Assembly (NCBI GenBank): GCA_944323995.1
Contig: CALUUN010000010.1
Coordinates: 1 to 44,571, forward strand
DNA from: Candidatus Gastranaerophilales bacterium
GTDB lineage: Bacteria > Cyanobacteriota > Vampirovibrionia > Gastranaerophilales > Gastranaerophilaceae
DNA: 44,571 nt
Direction of reading: 5' to 3'
The notes below the pieces were generated by a model. It made no database searches and was not told the origin of the DNA. It saw only the letters and a list, made by a program, of their open reading frames with translations. Made by a program: the position numbers and the translations under genes. Position 1 is the stretch's first letter. Each line of letters begins with the position of its first letter. Of this stretch, positions 15,128-24,606 are shown piece by piece.

Positions 15128-15146
15128 TAAGTCGTTAAGACTTAAC
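15128..15146. other. Stem-loop after the pilin 2 variable region
   Basis: GTCGTTAAG-A-CTTAACGAC is an inverted repeat starting six bases after the stop codon. It could terminate transcription between the convergent pilin and panD genes, or be the hairpin/cruciform known to follow DGR variable regions. There is no clear T-run. Confidence 0.6.
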
Positions 15147-15162
15147 GACCTTAAATAACTGC

Positions 15163-15519
15163 TTAACTACCATGCAACAAGCGGTTTTTGTCATCAACCA
15201 TCACAACAGTCGGTTCAAAGTCAGCCGCTTCTTCCGGGGTAAAATAAGCGTAAGAAACTATAATAACCTTGTCACCGGGCTGAACTTTTCTTGCGGCTGC
15301 TCCGTTAAGGCATATACAGCCGGAGTTGGGGGCGCCTTTTATGACATAAGTTTGAAATCTTTCGCCGTTATTAACGTCAAGGATATCAACTTTTTGGCCT
15401 GCTTTTATATTTGCGGCTTTCAACAAAGTTTCGTCTATGGTAATCGAGCCTACGTAATTCAGATTTGCATCGGTTACGGTTGCTCTGTGTATTTTTGAAT
15501 GTAAAAATTCCAGTAACAT
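15163..15519 (-). CDS. panD: Aspartate 1-decarboxylase PanD
   Basis: A 118-residue pyruvoyl-dependent enzyme that makes beta-alanine from aspartate for pantothenate and coenzyme A. The self-processing Gly-Ser is in [10 protein letters not shown] (residues 20-29), giving the pyruvoyl group at Ser. Also present are [13 protein letters not shown] at the start, the conserved GERFQTYVI, and [28 protein letters not shown]. Length is about average for the family (115-130). Convergent with pilin 2; no other pantothenate genes are nearby. Confidence 0.96.
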   Translation of the reverse strand: MLLEFLHSKIHRATVTDANLNYVGSITIDETLLKAANIKAGQKVDILDVNNGERFQTYVIKGAPNSGCICLNGAAARKVQPGDKVIIVSYAYFTPEEAADFEPTVVMVDDKNRLLHGS

Positions 15520-15550
15520 AATCTGACCTCACACATGATTATATATCAGA

Positions 15551-15590
15551 CAAAAAAGCGGTGCAAGTTTTCACCTGCACCTTGCGGTTT
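15551..15590 (-). terminator. Terminator of the GH13 gene
   Basis: On the minus strand, CGCAAGGTGCAG, a GTGAAAA loop and CTTGCACCGC form a mostly paired stem followed by six T. It lies just beyond the GH13 stop and before panD, separating the two. Confidence 0.65.
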
Positions 15591-15604
15591 ATTTAATGTG
15601 TGCC

Positions 15605-17326
15605 TTAATGCTGTTTGAATACTTTCTTTGAATAGCTTTCGATGAAAGGTGTGTCAATCTCAAACACATGAATTCTTGCCGGCCCCAGATCAACGCGCAA
15701 TTCATTGTCAGCTGTCTGGAATATGCTTTCCTGCCCGTATGAAGGAAGCAGGTTGACAAGCTCCTGATTTGCTTTTAAGGTAGGAACCTTAATCTTACAG
15801 GCAACAGCTCTGTCTATGTTTTTGTTAGCAACAACAAGAAGTGTCTTGCCTTTGTAATGTCTTGCATAAGCTATTATCTGATCGTTTTTATCGTCAATTT
15901 TTTCAAGTTCAATAAACGAACCTTTATTGATTATGTTTGCATAATTATCTTTGAGTTTGAAACATTCTGACAAAAACTCGCCTATTTCAGGATTTTTTCC
16001 TCCGGGTTTTCTTGAAAGGTTGAACAAATCAAGTTTGCCGTGGTGAACCGTCATTTCATGAGAATCCGTTGTTGTAACGGGATTATAGCTGTCCTCATAC
16101 GGGAATGCGTAATAATCACCCGATTGGAACCCGTCAACAATATACGGATTAAGCATCGGCAAAGTTGCCTGAAGTCCGCTTGTCAGGTTGCAGTATTCGG
16201 TTTTGCCGTGATACATCGGAGATATATCGTCATGAGTTGCAAACGAGCCGATTATTGATTTGCCTTTATCAAGTCTGTATGACATTTCAAGCTGATCTTC
16301 AACATATTTCATAAACTCGCCTGCAGTCGGAATTTCATGGAAAATATGGTACTGTCCGTATATCATATCAAATCCGGCTCTCAAAGAATCTTCCGGTCTG
16401 TCATAGGGCATATTTGCCTGCGGAGAGGCGTCTTCATAGGTATAAGTTTCGGCAAGCCATCCGAATTCAGGATCAAGTTTTCTTGAATAAGGTATTATTA
16501 TATCCCAGAATTCAACCGGTTTCGCTCTTGCAACGTCGGCTCTTATCCCGTCAACACCCATGTCAACGCAAAAGTCAATGTATTGTTTGTGAAGTTCAAG
16601 GAGTTTCGGGTTCAAAGTTCTTTTTCCTTCGTCCTCCCACGGTTGAAACATTCTGATATCATTCCAGCCCTGCGGAGTTTTCGCAAGCCCGTCACGCTCT
16701 TTTGCCATTAATTCGGGTTTTTCAAGGAACATGTCATACGATGCACAACTCGGCAAATCAAGCATTACCCTTATTCCGCGCTGATGGCAAGCATCTACAA
16801 AGGCTTTGAACTGTTCTCTGTCGCTTCTCGGGTCTTTGGGGTCAATAAGCATCGGATCTATTGCCAGCAAATCCTTCGGCGAATATACAGAACCTGCGGT
16901 TCCCATAGCTTTCAGTTTTCCCGGCGGGTGAATGGGAAGTATGTGAAGCGTATTAAACCCTTGCGCTTTGACTTCGTCAAGTCTTTCGATTGCATTCAGG
17001 AAAGTTCCGTGCTGTTCATTTCCGTCTATGTATTCATTGCCGTTTTCGTCTTTTGCGTTGAATATTCTCGGAAGTATTGCAAGAATTTTTGCCTCATTGT
17101 TGGTAAACATTGTTCTTAAATTGTTTTTATAAGGTTTTTGAGGAATTACGGTATCTTCAACCTTGTTTACAAGCGGCATATTCATTGAAGCCGAGGATTT
17201 CAAAAAGTTTTCCAGCAAATTTTCACCCGAAACCGGCAGCACATTACTGTATTCAACAGGTACAGGAGTCTGATTTGCTTTTATTGTATTAACTTTTTGA
17301 ACTAACAAATTGGTTGAATTAATCAT
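15605..17326 (-). CDS. GH13 alpha-amylase-family enzyme
   Basis: A 573-residue protein. Residues 1-65 are a polar N-terminal extension. The (beta/alpha)8 barrel follows: VKAQGFNTLHILPIHPPG, RGIRVMLDLPSC (region I, atypical, lacking the usual NH), GVDGIRADVARA (region II, nucleophile Asp264), FGWLAETYTYED (region III, acid/base Glu293) and FATHDD (region IV, Asp366). All three catalytic acids are present. A C-terminal beta domain ends at ~560. It acts on alpha-glucans or related glycosides; the specificity is not readable. No signal peptide, so probably cytoplasmic. Its ATG overlaps the stop of the preceding gene (ATGA), after AGGTG. Confidence 0.88.
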   Translation of the reverse strand: MINSTNLLVQKVNTIKANQTPVPVEYSNVLPVSGENLLENFLKSSASMNMPLVNKVEDTVIPQKPYKNNLRTMFTNNEAKILAILPRIFNAKDENGNEYIDGNEQHGTFLNAIERLDEVKAQGFNTLHILPIHPPGKLKAMGTAGSVYSPKDLLAIDPMLIDPKDPRSDREQFKAFVDACHQRGIRVMLDLPSCASYDMFLEKPELMAKERDGLAKTPQGWNDIRMFQPWEDEGKRTLNPKLLELHKQYIDFCVDMGVDGIRADVARAKPVEFWDIIIPYSRKLDPEFGWLAETYTYEDASPQANMPYDRPEDSLRAGFDMIYGQYHIFHEIPTAGEFMKYVEDQLEMSYRLDKGKSIIGSFATHDDISPMYHGKTEYCNLTSGLQATLPMLNPYIVDGFQSGDYYAFPYEDSYNPVTTTDSHEMTVHHGKLDLFNLSRKPGGKNPEIGEFLSECFKLKDNYANIINKGSFIELEKIDDKNDQIIAYARHYKGKTLLVVANKNIDRAVACKIKVPTLKANQELVNLLPSYGQESIFQTADNELRVDLGPARIHVFEIDTPFIESYSKKVFKQH

Positions 17327-19827
17327 TTTTTCACCTCATCGGGAGTTTTCATTTTTCCGAAAGTAAACTGTGCAAGCACCGTCACTCCAAGCAATCCGAG
17401 CCCCAGACCGCCAAACATTTTGAGCCATTTTTTGGTATTAAACAATTCTTTTATGGTTACATTAAACATTTGATCCGGTGACATCCCCATCCGCAGGAAC
17501 TGTTTATAAGAAGAAGCGTCGCTTTGTACGCCGTGAACCAGATGGCGCGGTTTTGCAAAATAGAATGCATCGCCGAGTTCTGACGCGCAGGCTTTTCTGT
17601 ATTCGTTTACTTCGCCCGCAAAAACAGTGTTGGACAGAAGTTCGGTAGTTTTCGGATGAAGGTCGTTTTCAAACAATAATCTTATTGCTTCGGTAAAGAA
17701 GTTTTTGTCATTCGGCAAATCGACCTTTCCGCCTTTGACTTCTCTTGTAAGATATTTATTTTTAACCTTGCCGGCTTCGACAACTATTTGTGAAAAATCA
17801 GTTGTATTCGGGTTCGGGTTTCTTAATTCGTAAAATTTAGTCATGAAATCGGATGTTGTTCCCTCAACCGACATTTTTTTACAAAGTTCAACAAGTTCTT
17901 CTTTGACTTCGCGCGGCATACCGCTGTGCAAAGCCGGAATGTTTTCAAGTGTGGAAATCCGTTTATAAAAATCAAGAGTGTTCAGCAATCTGTAAAGCGA
18001 GCTTCTTACACCTAATAATCTGTTTGATACGTAAGACAATTGAACATTTTTCAATGAGCCTTTTGCACCTGTAAGACGCTCGGCCGTATTCGGCATGCTT
18101 ATCCTTGAATCTTTTAAGGTTGATGACACATCATCAAACACTGAATCTACAATAGAAATATAACTTTCTTTTGAGGCGGACGATGTATCAAGCATTTTGA
18201 TTTTTGCATCAAGGCGTGAAATTTTTTCGGCAAGAGAATTTACTACTCTGTCGTATTCCCCTTCGTTAGATGTAATAAATTCTATCTTGTCACGGAGTAA
18301 TTTGCCTGCCATTTTTCTGTCATGTCTTGCGTTGGTAATTTCGCTTGATGTAATATTAAACAATTTCGGCAGACTTTCCGTAACTTCGTTCCACGCATTT
18401 GCAACAACAGTTTCCGGAGCGGCTGCTGATTTTAAGAATACATATTGATCCAGAACAGCGTTTTTGGCTTTGAAATCAGTGAGAATTTTGGAAATATTTC
18501 TGAGATTTGCCATAACGCTTGAATTAAATCTGCCGGTTGAATTTGAATGCAATGCAGTCGTAATCGGGCCTTCGGATACTTTGCGGTTTATAAGCCTGTT
18601 AAGTATCAACTTCACATTAAGCTGAGATTCTGGGTTTTTAATGTTATATTCAAGAATACTGTCTTTTATATGAGCACCGGTAAGCGCTACCGCCTTTTTC
18701 AATTCGGTTTCGCTGAGTTTTTTGCCGAAAAGTTTATGCTGTCTGAAAAGATTTGCGAATGATTTTTCGTCAGGAACAATTTTCGAGAGTATTTCCGACG
18801 GAATAAGTTTTTGCAGCTCTTTTTTGGTATTTGCAACAAGTTTTTCAGGAACAGTTTTATCTATAATGAATTTCTCGTCGTTTAACTGCAGAATATTATC
18901 CAGATCTTTCCTTATCGCAGAAGCCGTAACCCCATCCATGCCGGAGGTTATATTTTCTTTTATTTCTTCTCTCAGAGCCGGAGTTAAAATATTATCTTTA
19001 TTTAAAGAATACAAAATCTCAAGTCTTTCCATAGCGGAAGAATCTTTGAATTTCGGAAATTCTTTCTGGAAGTTTGCAAGAAGTTTGTCAGCACGCTGCG
19101 AGCGGATATTACCTAAATATCCTTTCAAAGGCTTTTCGCAGGCGTTACATATAAGAGCACTCAATATCGGGGTTGCAAATCCGGCTGTAAGCATCCACAT
19201 TGTATTATTCTGGATTGCCGTTTTTTTCATTTTTTCCTGAATAAATTCACGGCGGTTCGGCATATCTTTAGGAACACCCATCCAGTTTCCGATTTTATTT
19301 ATACGTTCATCGCTTACCATATCCCACGGAATATACTGCGGATCCTGAAAAAACATCTTCTTTCTGCCGAAACTGTCCTGATATTGCTGTCTTATATCAA
19401 AACCGTGAATTAATCTTGCCGGAAACTGAAGAGCAACTTTCGGCCATATTGACATTGCACCGAAAAATGAAGCCAAACCCACAAGTTCCATTGCTTTTGT
19501 TAACGGGGTTTGTTTTCTGGTCATTAAATATGCAGCGATGGCAAGCCCGCCGACTTTCATTCCTATATCGTTAATTTTGCCGAGTTCATGATCATTTGCA
19601 GTACCTTTTGCGGATTTTTTCAGTGATTTGTAATCGTACAGCAAATCTTTTGCCACAACGGCCGGAGTTTCCAAAATTCCGGTATTAACCAGATGTCCGC
19701 GAGGTTTTAGGGGTTTTATAAATGTCCTGTTTGAAAGAACGTATTCAATATCAAGATTACGATCCTTTTTATCGGGAGTTGACACCGGCATATTGCTTAT
19801 GTATGTTTGAATCAAATTCGGACGCAT
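17323..19827 (-). CDS. Large helical protein with TM segments, unknown function
   Basis: An 834-residue protein I cannot name. Hydrophobic segments lie at about 90-145 (GGLAIAAYLMT, AMELVGLASFFGAMSIW) and 205-225 (MWMLTAGFATPILSALIC), with a last TM helix near the C-terminus (MFGGLGLGLLGVTVLAQFTF). Between ~240 and ~800 is a long soluble, Lys/Glu/Asn-rich, largely helical region with FNSSVMANLRNI and KMLDTSSASKESY. It resembles the other large membrane proteins here in composition only. It starts one base after the stop of the preceding gene and overlaps the GH13 start, so three genes form one minus-strand operon. Confidence 0.75.
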   Translation of the reverse strand: MRPNLIQTYISNMPVSTPDKKDRNLDIEYVLSNRTFIKPLKPRGHLVNTGILETPAVVAKDLLYDYKSLKKSAKGTANDHELGKINDIGMKVGGLAIAAYLMTRKQTPLTKAMELVGLASFFGAMSIWPKVALQFPARLIHGFDIRQQYQDSFGRKKMFFQDPQYIPWDMVSDERINKIGNWMGVPKDMPNRREFIQEKMKKTAIQNNTMWMLTAGFATPILSALICNACEKPLKGYLGNIRSQRADKLLANFQKEFPKFKDSSAMERLEILYSLNKDNILTPALREEIKENITSGMDGVTASAIRKDLDNILQLNDEKFIIDKTVPEKLVANTKKELQKLIPSEILSKIVPDEKSFANLFRQHKLFGKKLSETELKKAVALTGAHIKDSILEYNIKNPESQLNVKLILNRLINRKVSEGPITTALHSNSTGRFNSSVMANLRNISKILTDFKAKNAVLDQYVFLKSAAAPETVVANAWNEVTESLPKLFNITSSEITNARHDRKMAGKLLRDKIEFITSNEGEYDRVVNSLAEKISRLDAKIKMLDTSSASKESYISIVDSVFDDVSSTLKDSRISMPNTAERLTGAKGSLKNVQLSYVSNRLLGVRSSLYRLLNTLDFYKRISTLENIPALHSGMPREVKEELVELCKKMSVEGTTSDFMTKFYELRNPNPNTTDFSQIVVEAGKVKNKYLTREVKGGKVDLPNDKNFFTEAIRLLFENDLHPKTTELLSNTVFAGEVNEYRKACASELGDAFYFAKPRHLVHGVQSDASSYKQFLRMGMSPDQMFNVTIKELFNTKKWLKMFGGLGLGLLGVTVLAQFTFGKMKTPDEVKK

Positions 19828-19828
19828 A

Positions 19829-20860
19829 CTAATTCACCACATACTTTCCGTCTTTTTGTATCACATCGCCGGCATCAAGTTTTGAAGGTTTGTTCGTCGA
19901 AGATACAGCATTGACTATTCCGGCCAGAGATGAAAGTGCCGCAACCGCTATCATGGCTTTGCCTGCATGTTTTGCAAACCCTTTTGCACCTTTTGGCCCG
20001 TGTATCAACTCTTTTGCGCTTTCTATCGCGCTGTCTTTAAATATTTTCAAAGAATGCAGGAATTTTTCGCCTTTCCAGAATTTTAACGTTGCAACGTTAA
20101 AATAGTTTTCCCACGGAGATTGAAAAGCGTAAGCAACGCCTGCTGCCGCCCACAGATATGAAGAAAGCGTTTTTGCCATATCAGTTTTTACGGCAATCTC
20201 TTTTATCAAAGGTTTTACCTCCTGATCGGAATCTTTCAGGTTATCGCCGAGTCCGATTTTTTTGGCAACCTTGTCAAAATATTCGTTTCTTGTTTCCCCG
20301 TGCGCCTCGGATTTATAGAAAAGATCCCAGCGCGGAAATTCTTTGCTTTCGTATGCTTTATGATATTCTATGCTCATAATGTCGGTATCATAAACATCAT
20401 CGGGCAATTCGTAATTAACTTTTGCGTAAGGGACTTCGGTATCAACACCGGTAAGCCATTTTACCGGCTGGGTTACGAAAGATTTGGTAAAGGATTTCAA
20501 TATCCCGTAAAATAAAACTCCCAAAGCCATCTTTCTTCCTATAGCACCGGCTTTTGTTCTTGCAAACGGCGCAAAGTGTTTGTTTGCGGAATTAAACACC
20601 GACATAAGCATTAAACTGCCCACTATATAAGGCACTGTTCCCATAGTCAAAAATTCATAAAAATTGGCGTTTCTGTCGCCTTTCAAACCTTTTGCGGCAT
20701 ACAAAGTGAGCGCATTGGTGAATTTTTCATAACCTATGCGGGTACGGGTTATAAAATTATTTTTCAACAGCGTATCTTTATCGTACGGCAGCTTCTTTTT
20801 TTCAGAATTGCCGCTGGTAAAATTTATTTTTCTATCGATATTATTTACCGGTAAAATCAT
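19829..20860 (-). CDS. Membrane protein, unknown function
   Basis: A 343-residue protein beginning MILPVNN. The ATG at 20860 is chosen because GGAG lies five bases upstream; the open frame continues to 20938 without a good start signal. Hydrophobic segments include FLTMGTVPYIVGSLMLMSVF, GAIGRKMALGVLFYGILKSF, and near the end AGKAMIAVAALSSLAGIVNA. It contains an Asp/Glu-rich loop with YELPDDVYDTD. It heads the three-gene operon with the 834-residue protein and the GH13 enzyme. Family not recognised; the KMALGVLFYGI segment shows no catalytic motif. Confidence 0.75.
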   Translation of the reverse strand: MILPVNNIDRKINFTSGNSEKKKLPYDKDTLLKNNFITRTRIGYEKFTNALTLYAAKGLKGDRNANFYEFLTMGTVPYIVGSLMLMSVFNSANKHFAPFARTKAGAIGRKMALGVLFYGILKSFTKSFVTQPVKWLTGVDTEVPYAKVNYELPDDVYDTDIMSIEYHKAYESKEFPRWDLFYKSEAHGETRNEYFDKVAKKIGLGDNLKDSDQEVKPLIKEIAVKTDMAKTLSSYLWAAAGVAYAFQSPWENYFNVATLKFWKGEKFLHSLKIFKDSAIESAKELIHGPKGAKGFAKHAGKAMIAVAALSSLAGIVNAVSSTNKPSKLDAGDVIQKDGKYVVN

Positions 20861-20953
20861 TTTTTCTCCGCACACACTATGTTGTTTATAAGTCATGTCA
20901 AAATATTTTTTGCCATGACTAAAATTCTTATTTAACATTTTTTTACAATATTT

Positions 20954-21796
20954 CTATGCAAAAACCGTAAAAAATATTGCAGTCAAGATGCCGGCTATAA
21001 CGCAGTAATAACCGAATATTGCGAGTGAAAATTTTGAAACAAACTTCAAAAAATATTTTATGCAGGCATAACCGACGAGTCCGGAAACGAGCGTTCCTGC
21101 GGCAATAGCACTCCAGTTGTACATAAGTGCTTCATGCAAATCAATTTTTATAAACGGATACACCATGGATGCTCCGAGAATAATAGGAATACTCAAGAGA
21201 AAAGAATATCTTGCGGCGGACAATCTGTCCAAACCGTTAAAAAGTCCGGTTGCAATTGTCCATCCCGAACGTGAAAACCCCGGCAGCGCCGCAATACCCT
21301 GAGCAATTGCAACAAATATTGAGGTTTTTAAATCAACCTGAGTTTTAACAGGCGTTTTTTTCGAGCGGTATTCGCTGTAAAAAAGCACAAAACCTGTTAT
21401 TACAAGCAAAATTCCGACTATAGCGGGGGAATAAACAAGTTTTTCGGCAACTTTTTCCATAGGAAGCGCAACCGCAACCGTAATTACGGTGCCGAGGATT
21501 ATATAAAGCCCGAGTTTTGCGTTTTTGTCAGAAAAGTCTTTTGACTTTACGCCCTGCCACAGGGCTTTTAAAATCTCTGCTATCTCTTTTCTGAAAAAAA
21601 TCAAAACCGCTATCAAAGTCCCGAAATGCAGCATTATATCAAAGAAAATTTCCTCATTTGAGTGCTGAACAATTTCTATACCTTTAAAAACTTTGTAAAA
21701 ATTTGAAGTAAACACAAGATGCGCCGAACTTGAAATCGGTAAAAACTCACTCAAGCCCTGCACTATCCCCATCAATACAGCCTGTATAAAATTCAT
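20954..21796 (-). CDS. uppP: Undecaprenyl-diphosphatase UppP
   Basis: A 280-residue integral membrane enzyme that recycles undecaprenyl pyrophosphate to the carrier phosphate needed for peptidoglycan and LPS. Signatures are MGIVQGLSEFLPISSSAHLV (residues 9-28, with the catalytic Glu and Ser-rich run) and ALPGFSRSGWTIATGLFNGL (second motif with the PGxSRSG-type run and Arg). About seven or eight TM helices; length is normal. It is last in the kdsD-kdsC-queD-uppP group, two bases after queD. BacA is the older name. Confidence 0.96.
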   Translation of the reverse strand: MNFIQAVLMGIVQGLSEFLPISSSAHLVFTSNFYKVFKGIEIVQHSNEEIFFDIMLHFGTLIAVLIFFRKEIAEILKALWQGVKSKDFSDKNAKLGLYIILGTVITVAVALPMEKVAEKLVYSPAIVGILLVITGFVLFYSEYRSKKTPVKTQVDLKTSIFVAIAQGIAALPGFSRSGWTIATGLFNGLDRLSAARYSFLLSIPIILGASMVYPFIKIDLHEALMYNWSAIAAGTLVSGLVGYACIKYFLKFVSKFSLAIFGYYCVIAGILTAIFFTVFA

Positions 21797-21798
21797 TT

Positions 21799-22161
21799 TT
21801 ATTCCTCTTCAAAATATGATGCACAAGATGTCTGCGTTTCCCAGACGGAAATTTTATTCAACTGAACAATTTTTTCTTTTAATTTTCCGTAAATAAATGC
21901 TGCAATCATTTCACTTGACGGACTTTCGCCTTTAAATTCCGGAAGTTCGTTTATATCTTTATGATCCAGCAAATCCAGAACCGCATTCAATTCACGTTTC
22001 AACACTTTGTAATCTATTAAGATATTGCTTTTATCAAGAATATCTCCTCTCACATACGCTTCAACCATCCAGTTATGGCCGTGCTGATTTTCGCACTCGC
22101 CTTCATAATTCAACAGATGGTGCGCCGCTGAAAAAAATGCCTGTGTTTTAATTTCGTACAT
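21799..22161 (-). CDS. queD: 6-pyruvoyl-tetrahydropterin synthase family, QueD-like
   Basis: A 120-residue protein. Zinc ligands are the His of FSAAHHL and the two of QHGHNW; a Cys in YEGECENQHGH matches the catalytic cysteine position. LDHKDINE and the C-terminal WETQTSCASY complete the family pattern. QueD makes 6-carboxytetrahydropterin, the second step to queuosine. The ATG at 22161 gives the usual start (MYEIKTQAFFSAAHH) and overlaps the end of kdsC by 14 bases. No other queuosine genes are in the window, so a different pterin role remains possible. Confidence 0.92.
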   Translation of the reverse strand: MYEIKTQAFFSAAHHLLNYEGECENQHGHNWMVEAYVRGDILDKSNILIDYKVLKRELNAVLDLLDHKDINELPEFKGESPSSEMIAAFIYGKLKEKIVQLNKISVWETQTSCASYFEEE

Positions 22162-22696
22162 TAGTATCTCCCCCTGCCGCTCCTTCGCAGACAATGTATT
22201 CTTTTTCTATACCCTGACAGTCCAGTATAAAATCACAAAGTTCCCTGACAGCGCCTCTGCCGCCGTTTTTGGATGAAATAAAGTGGCAGACGCCTTTAAC
22301 TTCTTCCACGGCATCATTCGGACAGCAGGCAAGACCGACTTTTTCCAGACAGCAAATATCCGGAAGATCATCGCCCATATAAGAAATTTCATCATAAGAA
22401 AGATTATATTTTTCTTTCAATTCATCAAGCGTAGGCAATTTATATTTTTTACCCTGATGAAGTTCGGTTATATTGAGGTTTTTGGCGCGATGAGCAACTG
22501 TTCCGTTGTTGCGTGCCGTAATAATAGCCGTTATAAATCCGGATTTAGCCATTCTGACAAGTCCGTGGCCGTCTTTTGCGTTAAAAGTTTTGTATTCGAC
22601 GCCGTTTTCATCGTAAGTAACGCTTCCGTCGGTCATAACTCCGTCGACATCGAATGCCATAAGTTTAATTTTTTTTGCTCTTTCTTTCAAATCCAT
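22148..22696 (-). CDS. kdsC: Kdo-8-phosphate phosphatase KdsC
   Basis: A 182-residue HAD-family phosphatase without a cap domain. Motif I is FDVDGVMTDGSV (nucleophile and acid Asp), motif II lies in AIITARNN, and motifs III-IV cover LDELKEKY...YMGDDLPDICCLEKVG, with NGGRGAVREL near the end as in KdsC. It dephosphorylates Kdo-8-phosphate for LPS core synthesis. It overlaps kdsD by one base at 22696. This supports an outer membrane with Kdo-containing LPS. Confidence 0.95.
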   Translation of the reverse strand: MDLKERAKKIKLMAFDVDGVMTDGSVTYDENGVEYKTFNAKDGHGLVRMAKSGFITAIITARNNGTVAHRAKNLNITELHQGKKYKLPTLDELKEKYNLSYDEISYMGDDLPDICCLEKVGLACCPNDAVEEVKGVCHFISSKNGGRGAVRELCDFILDCQGIEKEYIVCEGAAGGDTNVRN

Positions 22697-23670
22697 TATG
22701 CAACACCAGCTTTCAAAATATCGTGGATATGAATAACGCCGATGGGCTGATCATGTTCATCAATAACCGCAAGGGCAGTGATTGAATATTTTTCCATCAA
22801 ATGCAGAGCGCTTGCAGCGTATTCATCTTTGGAAATCCTCTTGGGATTACAAGTCATAATTTCTTTTACGGATAAAGATTCCGTGCTGCCGTATCTGATT
22901 AAAGTTCTTCTGATATCACCGTCAGTCAGGACACCTGAGAGTTTTCCCGAATCCGTGATAATCATTGCCATACCGAGTTTAAATTTTGAAATTATTTCAA
23001 TAACATCTTTAAACTTATCATTTTCGTGAACAATCGGCAGCTTATCTTTATCGGAAAGCATCAAATCTTTAACACGATAAAGAAAACCTTTTCCGAGAGC
23101 GCCTGAGGGGTGGAAGATTAAGAAATCTTCTTCCGAAAAACCGCGTTTTTCCAGCAAACAAACCGCAAGCGCATCGCCCATGGCAAGAGTTGCCGTGGTG
23201 CTTGCCGTGGGGGCTTTATTTAACGGGCAGGCTTCGCGTTCGACAGATATATCAAGGACAACGTCACTTGCTTTTGCAAGTGTGGAATTAAGGTTACCCG
23301 TCATGCCGACCATGGGAACACCGAATCTTTTGATTAAAGGCAAAAGATTCATCAATTCTTGAGTTTCGCCGCTGTTTGAAATTGCGATTACGACATCTTC
23401 TCTTGTAATAAGTCCGGAATCACCGTGGGTGCTTTCAGCCGGATGTAAAAAATAAGACGGAGTGCCGGTTGATGACAGAGTTGCGGCAATTTTTTTACCG
23501 ATAAGACCGGATTTACCCATACCGGTAACGATTACACGGCCTTTGCAATTGTAGAGAATTTCAATTGCTTTGTCAAAATTATTCCCGATACGTTCCACAA
23601 GCCGCAGAATGGAATTTGCTTCAACGGTTAAAACATCTTTTGCCAGATCGTTTATGGATTTTACGTTCAT
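22696..23670 (-). CDS. kdsD: Arabinose-5-phosphate isomerase KdsD
   Basis: A 324-residue protein of the KpsF/GutQ family. The SIS isomerase domain (residues 30-180) has GKSGLIGKKIAATLSSTGTPSYFLHPAESTHGDSGLI and SNSGETQE; two CBS domains follow (about 205-260 and 270-324, with GVLTDGDIRRTLI and GVIHIHDILKA). It interconverts ribulose-5-P and arabinose-5-P, the first Kdo step. It heads the operon with kdsC, queD and uppP. A TATAAT on the minus strand near 23685 may be the -10. Confidence 0.95.
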   Translation of the reverse strand: MNVKSINDLAKDVLTVEANSILRLVERIGNNFDKAIEILYNCKGRVIVTGMGKSGLIGKKIAATLSSTGTPSYFLHPAESTHGDSGLITREDVVIAISNSGETQELMNLLPLIKRFGVPMVGMTGNLNSTLAKASDVVLDISVEREACPLNKAPTASTTATLAMGDALAVCLLEKRGFSEEDFLIFHPSGALGKGFLYRVKDLMLSDKDKLPIVHENDKFKDVIEIISKFKLGMAMIITDSGKLSGVLTDGDIRRTLIRYGSTESLSVKEIMTCNPKRISKDEYAASALHLMEKYSITALAVIDEHDQPIGVIHIHDILKAGVA

Positions 23671-23780
23671 AATCCCCCTTCAACAGAATTATACTATAAA
23701 TATACATTAAACATATTAAAAATAAACAAAAATTTAAAGTTTTTAACCAAATTCCGCGTTTAAGAATTTACGAGGGAAAT

Positions 23781-24065
23781 ATGGTACAAAATGCAATAAA
23801 AAACAGGTTTTTGGATTTAAACTGCGGGAGTTCGGCACAAATTGCCGAGCAGATAAAAAAATATATAAATAACTTTGAATGTCCTGAGATGACACTTGAT
23901 TTATCAAGACTGAACATTCTTGACGCAGCGAAAGTTATGATGCTTTCATCGGCATACCATTACAAAAAATACCCCGAAGGAAAAGTTAAATGCCGCGTAG
24001 CCTCAGACAGCGTAACAGGACTTGTATCATCATTTATAACGAAAAATTTGGAAGTTATTGAATAA
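23781..24065 (+). CDS. Small orphan protein, weak STAS-like pattern
   Basis: A 94-residue protein. The stretch MTLDLSRLNILDAAKVMMLSSAYHY recalls the STAS core (beta strand, then D-aa-helix) but lacks the conserved Ser/Gly signature, so I would not assign it. No signal peptide or TM helix. GAGGG lies seven bases before the ATG. It is flanked by kdsD (divergent) and the HEPN/MNT pair, with no shared operon obvious. Confidence 0.7.
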   Translation: MVQNAIKNRFLDLNCGSSAQIAEQIKKYINNFECPEMTLDLSRLNILDAAKVMMLSSAYHYKKYPEGKVKCRVASDSVTGLVSSFITKNLEVIE

Positions 24066-24175
24066 TACTTACTCGTCAATTTTGCAGAACAAATATCCGT
24101 CATCAAAGCCATACGTCTACTATATTTCTATTTCCTTGACTATAATCTTTTTACGACTTTGAATTAAATGTAAAT

Positions 24176-24204
24176 TTGACAGTACAGCATTAAAAATATA
24201 TAAT
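24176..24204 (+). promoter_or_regulatory. Consensus leaderless-type promoter of the HEPN/MNT pair
   Basis: TTGACA (24176-24181), 17 bases, TATAAT (24199-24204), then only six bases to the ATG at 24211. The start point should fall on the start codon. This is a perfect consensus match. Confidence 0.85.
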
Positions 24205-24210
24205 TAGACT

Positions 24211-24606
24211 ATGGATTACGTAATGAATATTTCAGCGCTGCAAAATGCGCTTAAAAGCCTAAAAGATGCATATTCGGAATATAACAAGACCCAAAACGAA
24301 TATGTACGGGATTCTGTTATTCAAAGATTTGAATATACTTATGCTTTTGCAGTAAAATTCATCCAGCGTTATATTGAGCTGAATATTCCGAATCAGGAAG
24401 ATTTGAGCACTTTAACATTTAATCAATTAATCCGTCAGGCAAATGAAATGGGAATTCTTCTGAATGACCTTGAACAATGGATTATATACAGACAAAAAAG
24501 AAATATAACTTCTCACACTTATAATATAGAAAAAGCAAAAGAAGTTATCTCAATTGTCGGTAAATTTATTGAAGAAATAGAATATCTTATTACTAAATTG
24601 AAATGA
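24211..24606 (+). CDS. HEPN-family toxin, HI0074/nucleotidyltransferase-substrate-binding type
   Basis: A 131-residue all-helical protein of the HI0074 family, a HEPN relative. It carries the R-x4-H active-site pair in RNITSHTY (about residues 97-104), typical of HEPN ribonuclease toxins. The partner MNT gene overlaps its stop by four bases (ATGA). In known pairs HEPN proteins cleave RNA or act as substrate for AMPylation by MNT, which neutralises them. Transcript predicted leaderless. A role in stress or phage defence is likely by family but not shown here. Confidence 0.85.
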   Translation: MDYVMNISALQNALKSLKDAYSEYNKTQNEYVRDSVIQRFEYTYAFAVKFIQRYIELNIPNQEDLSTLTFNQLIRQANEMGILLNDLEQWIIYRQKRNITSHTYNIEKAKEVISIVGKFIEEIEYLITKLK